Source: Rhodeus uyekii (lineage: Eukaryota > Chordata > Actinopteri > Cypriniformes > Acheilognathidae). Taken from it: a stretch of 64,000 nt of DNA. Below the pieces are notes generated by a model, which worked only from the letters and a program-made list of their open reading frames with translations, was not told the DNA's origin and searched no databases. Positions 24,246 through 37,100 of this stretch are shown here, piece by piece. The stretch is from assembly GCA_037043235.1 (NCBI GenBank), contig JAWRVZ010000180.1, forward strand, positions 1,160,001 to 1,224,000, written 5' to 3'. Every line of letters starts with the position of its first letter. The first letter of the stretch is position 1. The translations under genes were made by a program, and so were the position numbers.

Positions 24246-27200
24246 GAATAAATTATAATGCAATTACATTGTCAACCAATAGATGGCACTGTCACCAAAT
24301 TAATAAGGCATTGTCAGGGGATGATAACAACAAGATAAGATCTTTATGAGAGATGTTTCCATTAAATTAGCTGATAAACCGAATAGATATTAGAAAATAT
24401 ATGAAAATGAATATTGCATATTTTTGGACATGAAAATGCACAATTGATAGTTAAAAGCTACAAATCTTGAAAAACGCTATTAACACATAAATTATCCCAT
24501 TAACATGTTACTCAATAAAAAAGTAACTTACTTTAACTTACATTTTTTTAACAAAGTTAAAAAAGTTAGTTACTTTCAATGCAACTACTGATAATCTTAA
24601 TTCTTGAACTTTTTTCTAAACTTAAAGGACTGAACATATTTACAGATAAAAATTGTCCTGAATTCATGTGGATTTAGGCTCGAGTCCCGCAACTCCCGAT
24701 GGCCAGTCCAAAATATGTTTAAGAAATAAAATTAAAACGCAGTTTTCAAGAACTGATATAATGTTCACACACCAACCTACTTATGAACTAAAATTGGTGT
24801 TGATGAATCAAAGCTCATCACAAGTTCAGTTTTCCGCAAACTGAGATAAATATTATATTGAAGGTGCAAATAAATACAAAATACCATCGTGGTAACACAC
24901 ATGACACTAAAGTGTAATAATGCAATGACAAAGACCTTATTTGCACAATTGGTAAGAATTTATTATTATTATTTCAAGTAAAATACAACAAATGGAACAA
25001 TATTTTACTGTAATATTAAATGACATATCGGCTCCAATGTACATCGATTACATCTGTAGTGATCTGTATAATATCTGTCAATTTTATCGTGAGTCCTTCA
25101 CAGTGTGAGGTATTATCTGCTGGAATCATTTTACATGCTGCTCTCATGTAGAATCACTTGTGCCACGGAAACAACCTCCTAATTGTTACGTTTCCTAATG
25201 AATTGCTTGTGTCAGCTGCCGCTATACAGTGTGACAAAATGTCTTAATGTAGTTGGATCGTTCCCAGTGCATGACGAGTGTTGACGTTTCCCTGCTTTTT
25301 TGCTTTTTTTCTCTGGTTATGTGGCAACCAGGGTTACACGTGTCATTACATTTTCATGCGGAAATAAAGCTTCTTTTTAGAAATGACTAAAACGTAGTTG
25401 TGGGATTGAGTGGTGTTCTCCTCTTTTCCCAGCAAATTCAGTGGTGAAGAACCGGCAGCCCCAGATGGTCCAGCCCACAGGGTCCCACAGCTCTTATCTG
25501 GTGCTCCGGGGCCAAACGCTGACTCTAGAGTGCATCCCAGAGGGCCTGTGAGTGTTCAGCCCGTCTCTTATCATCATTCAACAGGCTCTTTAAGTTCTTC
25601 TTCTTCTTCTATTAATATTCTCTCTTAATTTACTTCAATTCATGTACAATGCACAAAGCTCAGAAAAGTATAAAAATGCATCATAAAATAATCCATATGA
25701 ATCAAGGCACATGCCGAGAGCTCATCAAATACGGTGAATGAAAGAATAAACCATTCTTGTGACACTAAATAATCTAATACAACTGAACTGCCATGTTGGA
25801 TGAGCTCGATGTATTGCTGTCGTGACAGCTGTGTTTGGCATGGTAATGGGTATCACTGTTGAAATGTGTGGTCTTGGTGGAATAGATCTGCTATGCTGCT
25901 GCTGCTGCTTTTATTGTTACTGCCAACATGTACACGACACACACGGCTATGAGAATGAAGACACACACGAACAGGTGGAGCTGGGGAAGGTGGAGGGTTT
26001 CTGAATGTGCACTGCACTGCTGAGGCAAATGCTAACCAAATATTCGAAGGCAGAGCATGTGAGCTCATTAGCAGAACCCAATCAGCTGTGCCCTATAGAT
26101 AACTATGTGATTACAAGCAGGTTGAGTTAAGGACCAATTAACCAGCGCCATCTAGAGTTTCATGACAGAACTTTGAACGTGTACCTGGACAAAAATGAAT
26201 ATTAAAAATATCTTCATTTGTGTTTCGAAGATGAACAAAAGTCTCATGGGTTTGGAATGACACGGCGGTGAGTAATTACTGGTGGAATTTTCCATTCTGG
26301 CTGAATTAACCCTTTAAATGTTCAGGTTAGGCTTTGCCAACCCAACATCAACGTTTTTAATGGTTCTTGTGAACCATTACTAGCATTATTAGTATTAATG
26401 GAGCTTGCAGATCTTGTCAGAATGTAGGATCATGTAGCAAGAAGTCTTGAAGGTTCACTTTGATAACTAATATCTATTGCTTCCTGTGATTAAGACCAAC
26501 TCCAGAAGTGCAGTGGAAACGGGTGGACAGCGCTCTCTCTCCCAGCCGTGCCAGGAGGCTGCACTACGGCCGCTGGCTTCAGATTGACCGAGTGTCGGAG
26601 GCGGATGATGGCGACTACACCTGCACGGCCACCAACAGCCAGGGCTCCGTCACGCATCACTACACCGTCACAGTCGAGGGTGAGACACAGTGTCCTTCAC
26701 ATGCATGTGATCTCTACTTCCAATACTAATAACAGTATGCAGAATTGCTAACAGTAAAGCCTAACAAAAATGTGTTTTACAAAAGTCTGTTAACTTCTGT
26801 TAAGCAGCACTGTGGCACCAGAGATGTTCTGTCAGGGATCTGTCACTTCAGTCTGGTTTGCTCGTGGTTTTGTGACGAAGCTCTGACACTACTGTATTGT
26901 TGTGTTTTTGTGTAAGCGTGTGGCTTCGAGTTGCGCATTTATCATTTATCTTTTGTGCAGAGCGTGGTGTTTTGGTCTAGTTCGGTGTCAGTTTTGTGTC
27001 AGGATTCAGACATTCATGCTGTGTGTTTATCTTCTGTTGTGAGCATATAAGATGTGTGTTCACTCGTTCTCCTGCGCTCTGTCTGGTTCTGTGAGCACGA
27101 GCGGTTTCGAGTCCGCTCTCTTGTCTGTGTGTGTTGTTGTGCAGCACATCACATCATGTCTTGTTTTGTATGAACACACGGCTTATGGATGTTCTCATTG

Positions 27201-28066
27201 GCTGCGTGTTCATGTCTCATTTAGTTTGAGCACATGGCCTGTGTTTGTGTTCGCTCGCCATGTGCTCATGTCTTTGTCATGTTCTTCTCTCCTGTCTATT
27301 GTCTTGATCCCTCCCATCTTGTTACCTCATTATTGGTTATTTGCCCCACCTGCCCTCCCTCATTTACTACCTTGTTTAATCCCTATTTAAGCTATTATGC
27401 TGTGCTGGATCCTTATTGTACTTTTCCGTCAAGTCAAGTCTTAATTAATATTAAGTCTTAGTAAAATTAAAAGCCTTCCTAATTTATCTTCGAGTCCTCA
27501 CTCTTCCCTTCATTCATCCAATCTGACACATTCAGATTCCTGTGCACCACCGTCTCTCAGGACCTGAAGTGGGAGTGTGACTAATAATGTGTCACATTGA
27601 CTCCATAGTAAAAAAAGACCCAGCAGAGACTGTACTTCCTTCATCAGCTGAGGAAGTTCAACTCAGGAGCTGCTGAAACGGTTCTACCCGGCCATCACTG
27701 AGTCTGTGCTGTGCTCATCTGTGCTTCAGCCACCAAATCAGATCTCAAGAGACTAAAACAGACAGTCAAGACAACTGTGAAGATTGTTGGTTCCCCCTGC
27801 CCACTCTCCAAGATCTTTACTCTTCCAGAGTGAAAAAAGGGCCAATAAAATCACTTAAGACCCCACACATTCAGCTCTGTGACCTGTTGCCCTCTGGCTC
27901 CAGAGCATCAGAACAGCCAGACACAAGAACAGTTTTCCCCCGGGCTACATTCTGCCTGAACAATTAAACTGCTTTACCACAACCTTCCATTTACACATTA
28001 ATCAGAAATTGTACATCTGTGAACTACATAATAAACTGTAAATAACATGTCTGTTATTTACAAAAC

Positions 28067-28121
<55 letters not shown>

Positions 28122-31100
28122 GGTTCTGTCACTTCGGCCTTGTTTTCTAGTGTTTTGGTGACAGAGTGCTAACACTGCCCTAGTGTCGTGTCTTCGTGGG
28201 AGCGAGTGGCTTCGAGTGTCTCGAGTTGCATGCTCTCTTGTCTGTCTCTTGTCTGTCTTGTCAAGTCCTAATTGTCCGATCCTGATACTTTGGTCTTGAT
28301 CAGTCTTTGTTTTGTGTCGGGATTCGGACATTCATGAACCATGTGTTTGTCTCTTGTTTCTCATGGACACGCGACGATTTGTGTTTGCATTGGCTGTGTG
28401 TTCATGTCTTGTCATTGTGTATCCCCACCCGTCTTGTTCCCTAGTTACTTTCATTTGTCCCACTTGTTTTCCCCCCATTATCCTTCCTCCTGTCCGGTGT
28501 TGCGTCGTTGTCGTTCCATGCGTTGTTTCACTCTTGTCTTGTCGAGTTCCGTTAAGTCTAGTCTAGTCCAGTCAGTCTATTATGTTTTTCCCCCTCGGGG
28601 CAGTTTTTGTTTCTATTTTCATTATAATAAAGACGCTTAGACCCTGCAAATTGAGTCCTCGTTCTACAAACCTGACTATATATATATATATATATAATTT
28701 GGATATATATACAAAAGGAATTTGTATTAAAAAAAAAAAAATATATATATATATATATATACACTGGTATATATATTCTGATGAAGTCCAAATGAAGTCT
28801 GACTTGTTTTAATAGCCTTATGCTGAGTAACAAAAACAAAGAGAGGTCTTCAGCTTAAATGATTTTGATTGTTTGCAGCTGCTCCTTACTGGACCAAGTG
28901 GCCTGAGGATCACATATACGCCCCAGGAGAGACCGTGAGACTGCACTGTCAGGCTGATGGGATACCAACCCCGAATGTCACCTGGAGTATCAATGGAGTT
29001 CCTATCGCAGGTACACAACGGGCCACAGCTACATTTCATCTCTTAACCTACCTTAAAAACCAGCTCTTCTTTCTAACTGTTGTTTACTCATGGTTTTGAT
29101 CACCACCACATATATATGTGCACATATATTTTGAACGTATAAATGATGAAGATATATAGCAGTCACAAGACCAAGCATGACACATACCAAGTTTTGACAA
29201 TGCATGGCAGTGTGTTAGTTGAACCTATTGGCCAGATAAATGCTTACCACTGCTTGTCCTTGTAGACCTAAAGGCTTTTGTTGTTCACAAGTTTTTTCTG
29301 GCCTCTGTGTGTTGTAGGGACGGATTTGGACCCCAGACGGCACGTGAGTTCTGGGACTCTGATACTGACCAACGTTCAGTACAGTGATACAGCGGTCTAT
29401 CAGTGCGAGGCCACTAATAAACACGGCAATATCCTGGTCAACACACGCGTCCATATTGTTGGTGAGCATTATTTTTATAAATTCAATCAAATGCAGTTTG
29501 ATTATTAACACATCTTCACACAACACTGTAGAAAAGATGGGAATGATATCAGTCCAGACAGGGTTCAAGTGACGTCTTGTCAGGATATGGATGTGTGCTT
29601 ATAAGGAGTGGAACAGTCCTGCCAGTAACATCCTGAATTAATTTACTTGAGAAAACATCAGCTGTGTAATAGCTCTTCCTATCTTGTGTCGGGCAGAGCT
29701 GCCTCCTCAAATCCTGACGGCAGATGGACTCGTGTACACGACCACAGATGGGAAAACCGTCCTGCTGGAGTGTCGGACCTTTGGTTCCCCGCTACCTAAA
29801 GTGGAATGGTGAGCATGTGCTGTATATGTACTATATGTATTTCTATGTAGTTTTCAATCAAATTAAATGTGATTCTAAATCCATGCTGAGCAGAACTCTA
29901 CAGAAATAGTGTAGCTAGTGGGGCGATGTTCAGAGGCTGCTGCAAGCACCATCCTTAGAAAGACCACCTAATAATGCTGAAAATGAAGTCCAGTTTGTTT
30001 CCAGAATTACGGGGTGGCTGAAGTTTTACGGGGTGGCTGAAGTGGGATTAACTGCCACCTCGACTCAATGCTTTTGGTTCCCCAATTTAATTGTGACTGA
30101 AGCAAGTGGATATTCACAAATGTCCCTGTGCACACACCGTACCTTCACCATGCAGCTCGTATTCAATGCACCGGTCCGGGGAAAACGGAAGCAGAGAAAT
30201 TAGATGAATACATTATTAACACAGCGCATTAATGGCTTTCTGAGGGTTGGCATGTGCTTGGATGTGATGTCTTGTGCGACTGAATGTTTGCAGGGAGATT
30301 GTAGACGTTGGTTCAGCTCATGCTAATGCAAAGATGTCTCAGATGACCGATGGAAGTCTTCAGATCACTAACGTCAGTGAAGAGGACAGCAACACTTACA
30401 CATGCTCAGTGCAACAGAGCAACCAGAGCATCAGTGCTGAGCTGGAGGTCTTGAGTAAGTGTCCCAATCCATCAGAAAATCATCATCACATCAAAACTGA
30501 ACAATGAGCTTCCTTAAGACATTTACCGGTCACCATTTCAAAAGTTCTTTAAACATAATGACTTATTCCAACTCTGGATACACAGTTTTCTTTTCTCTGA
30601 CCTCTTGAGGTTTCACAGGGAGGGAAGTAGTCCTCCAGAAACCGGCTGCAAACTCACATTCATTGCTCACCACACTTTCCATTTCTGAAATATTTATTCT
30701 CCTATATGAAAGAACAGAGGTGTGAAAAAGCTCCCCTTCCTGAATTATTTTATTTATGGTTGTCACATTTAAATAAAGTAAACACAAAATGCAGTTTTTA
30801 AATGAAGGTTTTTATTATTAAGGGAAAACAAAATCCAAACCTACATGGCCCTGTGTTTGTCCCCTAAACCTGATAACTGGTTGCAGCAACAACTGCAATC
30901 AAGTGTTTGAAATAACTGGCAATGAGTTTTATAAAGCTGAGGAGGAATTTTGGCCCAATCATCTTTGCAGAATAGCCACATTTGAGGGTTTTTTGAGCAG
31001 GAACTGCTTTTTTAAGATCATGCCACAGCAGCCAATAGAATAGGACAGGTCAGGACTTTGACTTAGCCAATCCAAAGACTTCATTTTGTTTTTCTTCAGC

Positions 31101-34100
31101 CGTTCAGAGGTGGACTTGTGGGTATGTTTTGGATTATAACTGAGGCGAACTATAACCCAAGTTCGCCTCAGCTTGAGGTCACAAACAGATGGCCAGATAT
31201 TCATTTTTACATTTATTCATTTAGCAGACGCTTTTATCCAAAGCCACTTACAACTTGAGGAATACAGAAAGCAGTGTTTGAAGTAGTATAAGCCTGAAGA
31301 ATTTGAGAAGCCTGTGGATTTTGGCAGGAGTTGAAAGTGTAGTAGAATGAAATTCAAACTAATTGTACTCCCATAGAGAAGAGTGAGTAGAGTATTTCCA
31401 ATTGTTAGAAATGAGAAGACCTGTAACCCCCACCCCTCCCAGACTGATGATTAGTGTGAGAGAAAGAGAAGTTATTAGAAATATCAGTGGGGGTTGAGGA
31501 GTCCTCTAGGCAAATCCAAGTCTCAGTAAAAATCAAGATATTGAGAGTAGATGTAGTATCAAAGGTTGGAATTGTCAGGCGATACTTAGAAAAGACACTA
31601 GATCCTAGAGAAGTGCGAGTAAAGTGAATTTATTTGTACAAGGAATAAACAATCCAGGGAAAGTGAATCAGAGAGTTTGTAGCTCCTATGGAGGCCGGGC
31701 AGGACACAGGAAGCGCGAGCACGGGCTGCAGTGACGCAGGGACCACAGTGGGCAGGGAACGGAACAGAATCCAAAGCGGAAGCCAGCGAAGATCACCAGG
31801 AGAGCAGAACGTGATCTGAAACGAACTGACAACGGGAGGTGAGTGAAGGGTGGATAAATAGGGAGAGGAGATGATGTGCAGCTGGAACGGGACAAATGGT
31901 AATCAGTAACCACGCCTCCACAATACCGCACAACAAGGAGGAGGAGTCAATGAACCCCTGAACCGTGACAGGAATAAAGTTATTTTTGTTGATTGCTGAC
32001 TGACAATTCCAGAGACCCACAAAAATGGAGAGAGGTGCATAATTAAAAGAACAAATAGGAAGCAAGTTATGTTTTGTTGCGGGTCTTTTGTGACCTCTTG
32101 GATTTGTCGTCGGTGAGCTCTTGGGGGAATTTTGGTCGGCCGGCCACTCCTGGGAAGGTTCACCACTTTTCCATGTTTTTGTCATTTGTGGATAACGTCT
32201 TTCACTGTTGTTCGCTAAAGTACCAAATCTTTTGAAATTACTTTATAACCTTTTCTAGACTTATTGATCTCAGTTACTTTCTTTCTCATTTGTTCTTAAA
32301 TTTCTTTGGATCTCGACATGAGATCTTTTTATGGTCCTTTGGTCTACTTCAAGCAGGTTCAGTTTAAGTGATTTCTTGATTGAGAACAGGATTGGCTCAA
32401 AGTAAACGCACGACTGCGCCCACACACACAAGCACAAAACACAGTGTAGTCCAGGCCTGATGGACGGCAACAGGCTCTGGCATTCAGGCGAACATGGCGA
32501 CTCTTCCACTCCCAACAATCACCCCACCTCATCCCAGGAGCACAGCCTCGAGCTCTCCGTCCCGGCCGCTCCTTCTTCACTCCAGCACCAACGCCGCGGG
32601 CAGCACCTGATGATCGTCATGTCTTCGTTGCTGCCTGACCTCCTCAGCAGCAAGGGCTCTCCAACAGCACCTTCCTCTCGGATTTCGGCACCAATGTAAC
32701 AATGTTCTTTGTTTGGGGAAGAAGAAGACAGGTACCTGGTGAACAATCGACAAACCTTAATTGTAAAATAATCAAATATTAAAAATAAAAGTAATGGCGG
32801 CAGTCCCTCACAGACAAATGCCGCCCACACACACAAGCACAAAACACAACATAAAATCAGGCCTGGTCCTCTCTCGTCTTTCACTGGCGTCACTCCTGCT
32901 TTTAAGCTTCCTCTCCTCCATGCAGCGCGCAGGTGACACTCATTATCAATCACGTCACGTCACGCCCTACTCGCCACATTTAGATTTTGTTTTCCCTTAA
33001 TAATAACAACCTTCATTTAAAAACTGCATGTTGTGTTATCTTTGACTAAAATTTAAATTAGTTTGATGATCTGAAACATTTAAGTGTGACCATAGGCGGA
33101 CTTACCATTAGCCAAGTGTAGGCAATTGCCTAGAGCCCCCGAACATACAAGGGCCCCAACAAGCAGCCCCTTCCAAAGAACTATTGCACTTGTTATCATT
33201 TTAAATAATTGCGACAGAGCGATTGCATCCCCCAACCACCCGACAGAGCGATTGCACCCCCCCTGTTAGCCAACACAAACCGCTACAATTTAATTAAATA
33301 AATTAAATACATTTTTGGGAGGGGAGGGGCCTCTTTTCAAAGTTTGCCTAGGGCCCCGTATTTGCTCAGTCCGCCACTGAGTGTGACAAACATGCAAAAA
33401 AATAAGAAATCAGCAATGGGGCAAACTCTTTTTCATAACACTATGTGTCACATTAAAGAAGTAAAATAAGTAATGAATATCTTTTCATGTATCCAGACAG
33501 AACGAAGATCGTGGACCCTCCCCAGAATCTAAAGGTCGTACGTGGAGATGATGCTGTTTTACAGTGCAAATATACAGTGGACCACAAGTTGAAATATCCC
33601 ACAATTCAGTGGAAGAAGGATGGACACAAGATCACAGCATCTGCTAATAGCGACAAGTAAACACACATCCTGTTTATTCTCCTAATATCTGCTATTTTGA
33701 GCTTATTGTTTTCCAAAATGTCAGTTGATGTGCTGTTCTTTTTTTCTTCATTTTGAGTAAATGTTGTGTAATACACATTTAAATTGTAGTCTTTCTCAGT
33801 TGCAGAAATCTAACTGTGCTATATGTAATTAACTGCCATTTTATTGACCATTGGCCACTAATTGATCAAAACAATCTCATGAATATGTAAACATCACAAA
33901 TGACAATAACTTCAAAGCAGTGTTGGTAAAACCAAATGTCATATGTTGTTTAAACAGAATTGTATTGAAGAATGCCATACTTTGTTGGTTTTGCTAACAT
34001 TTAATGTTTGCATTTTCCACATGGTTGCAGGTACACTGAATATCCAGATGGCTCTCTGAAGGTCACCAATGTTCAGCTGAAGGACACAGGAATCTACAGC

Positions 34101-37100
34101 TGTGAGATCAGCACTAAACTCGACTCAGACAGCGCCACTGGCAACATCACTGTACAAGGTGAGTCTGTCGCTTCCACCCAGATGAGCTGAGTTCCCTTTC
34201 ATTGCTTCTGAAGCACATTCATGTGTTTGTCGCTCCTCAGATAAACCTGCTCCTCCTCACTCGCTGGAGTTGTCTGAAAAGATGGACCGTAGTGTCACCC
34301 TTTCCTGGATGCCAGGAGCTGAAAACAACAGTCCTGTATTTGGTAATTTTAATCAAATCATTCACTGTGTTAAGAATAGCTGACTGTTGACCCCTTTTCT
34401 ATGTTTTATTGTATTTATTTAATCTTGACAAAATATAAATAATTTGAAAGATCGATCACACTTTATTTCAATGGTCCATTTTAAACATTGTTCTGACTAT
34501 AAAGAACTTTGTAACTACATGTCAACTTATTCTTCTAAAACGAACCTGAACAGTAAAGTCTACTAATACTTTAATGAGAGTTAGTTGACATGTAGTTGTT
34601 GTCATAGCTGACGTGTCGTGTGCGATGAGTAATGAGAACACGAAGACAGCTGGGTTAACAAAGGAAAACAGAAAACACTTTAAATAGAAACAAAACCGGC
34701 ACTCATAGTGCAACCTTGGAGATACACTGAAGGAAACGACGGAGACGGCATCCACACACAAGCAACATCAACAAAGTAATGTCAATGATTGACAAAGACA
34801 AAGGAATACGAGAGGGTATATATATAACAAGAGGAGATCGGGATCACCTGACGAGACTAACAAGATAAGTGATTGACAAGGACAGGTGCAGCAACTTTTT
34901 GAGCAAGAAAATCATGTTTTTGTCAAAGTCTACATCCAGATCAGATGATGGTATGATGATGAAAACATAGATTGATTTGGCTAAGTTCATCAACACCCTG
35001 AAGTCCTAAAGCTTGTAATGGACCCACATTTCGTTCAGTAACATGTATAAGCTCTTTAATGTTGATGATCACGTTATTTTACATCTGCTTACATATGCTC
35101 TCACTTGTTTCTGCTGCTTCTTCCCGAGGTTCTGTACTCTTTCAGAAGACCATCGCTACCATAGCTCTTCTACCATTTAAGTCGGAAATTTCTGTCAATG
35201 ACATGGAAAGAGTTCATATGAAATCTGAACTTCTTATACATCTGCTCTGCATTATGATTGTCTCACCTTTTGTCTCTGTTGTCCATCAGAGTACGTTCTA
35301 GAGATGAAAGAGGAGCAGGAGTCAGCAGGATCCTCCCGATGGGTGGAGTTTAAGACAGTTACTCACGACACCAAACACTGGGAGGTTCATCTGCAGCCGT
35401 ACAGCACGTATCACTTCCGGGTCAGCGCTGTTAATTACATAGGACGCAGCAACCCCAGTCCTCCCTCGGATGCGTACAGCACCCCAGCAGCTAGTAAGAT
35501 ACTCTGAGCTCTGAAAGATCCTCCATGAAATCCATGGAAAAATGCAATGGAGGTTATAACCCAATCTATTTTATGAAGTGGGGATTTTGCATGAATTGGT
35601 ATGATGAAAAACCTCACCCCTAAGCCTAACGAGATCATACGCATTAGCTTTCAGAATTCAGCAAAACATAAAATAGTTTTACTTTACAAGTTATGAAAAG
35701 GATCTAGCAGCAAAAAATTCCTTCAGTTTCTAAGCATTAGAATTCTGTGATTATGAATATTAACAAAGCCTTATCGTATTAACAATCTCTCTTGCACACA
35801 GAACCTGACATGAACCCAGAGGATGTGATGACTGTGTCTACTGATCCAAATAGTATGGTCATCACATGGAAGGTGATTAACAATCTTTTACTGGAGAAAG
35901 GTCTTCTCCAACAAAGAGAGCCATATTGTACGTGACAAAGAGAAGATGGTTTGGACATAAGCATTATGTTCCCTTTTTCTTTCTTGCATTTGAAAGGAAC
36001 TGGAGCGTCGGCAATTTAATGGACCAGGTTTTAAGTACAAAGTCTTCTGGCGTCAATCTTCAGTCGACAATCTACAATGGAAGGAAAGCATCGCATTGAA
36101 TCCTCCGTTCATCGTGAACGACACAGGGACCTTTGTGTCCTTTGAGATTAAAGTTCAGGCAGTCAATGACATTGGGGATGTACCAGAGCCAGTTGCAACG
36201 ATCGGCTACTCGGGAGAAGATTGTGCGTTTCCTAAAGTCTAGATAAGTTCATGAAAGCCTGAAGCATTAGCTTTGCCCCATGCTTTGCTTCATTTTGGCC
36301 CAGTATTTCCACAATAGTCCAGGTTGCTTTATGCTAATTAATGCCAGTTTTGTATTGATCAGAATTCTATAGTACTTACTTTCTGAGGATTCTCACCATC
36401 ACCTCTTATGGTTTTTCCCAGATATGTATATATGTCGGCTGAATCTAATTACCCAAAACTCTAATCACAAAACTCTACAAACACTTCATTCAAAACTATT
36501 TTTATCACTTTCGAAAATTGCTTTTACAGCCAAAACGACATACACGTGTCTTGTGAAGAGATCTAACCAACTAACCACACCATCGTTAGGTTACTTCCTT
36601 TTGTAACGTCAGTGTTACACTGATATTGTATGTAATATCAGTGCTGTGGTATAGACACTACACAAATATATATGCAATATAGTACCAAACTAACTCATTT
36701 ACAGCATATCTAAAATGTACATTTCTGTTTTCTATGTAAAACTTTCCATACCCAACAACAAAAAACTATAAATAAGCACGAGAGTCAAGTCAAGTCACCT
36801 CTACATATATGGTGCTTTTTACAATACAGATTGTTTCAAAGCAGCTTTACAAGCAGCTTTACAGTGGTCATATGAAAACATTGTAAACAAAGTTTGTTTG
36901 GCTGAACAGCAGCCCTAAAAGAGCAGGCAAACCAATACAATTGATGAATATTAAGCGTTAAGTTTTGATTATTGATTGATTTGATCCTAGGTATTATAAG
37001 CTGGTCAGTATTTTGGGATAGCAATAGACGTGAAGGACTATAATGTGTTAAGAGATCGCTCAAGTACTGTGGAGCTAAACCATTTAATGCTTTGTAAGTA

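Larger units (their letters stand above)
30719..33445 (-). mobile_element. Tc1-like DNA transposon, split by nested insertions
   Basis: The ends near 30719 (ACAGAGGTGTGAAAAAG) and near 33440 (CTCTTTTTCATAACACTATG) are inverted copies. Inner inverted blocks TTTTTAAATGAAGG and CTTCATTTAAAAA lie at about 30797 and 33012. The - strand carries decayed transposase: KNKMKSLDWLSQSPDLS near 31060 (the DDE-domain segment) and, at about 32080-32310, the DNA-binding N-terminal part. Three later insertions split it: 31204-32070, about 32395-33000 and 33091-33379. It lies in the intron between Ig5 and Ig6. Confidence 0.85.

Noticed and set aside
27052..27461. Open frames in the LTR at 26830-27528
   Set aside because: No domain; they lie in LTR sequence with many family copies.
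34605..34890. Possible solo LTR
   Set aside because: LTR-like composition, but no TG/CA ends with matching 4-6 bp duplication could be found.
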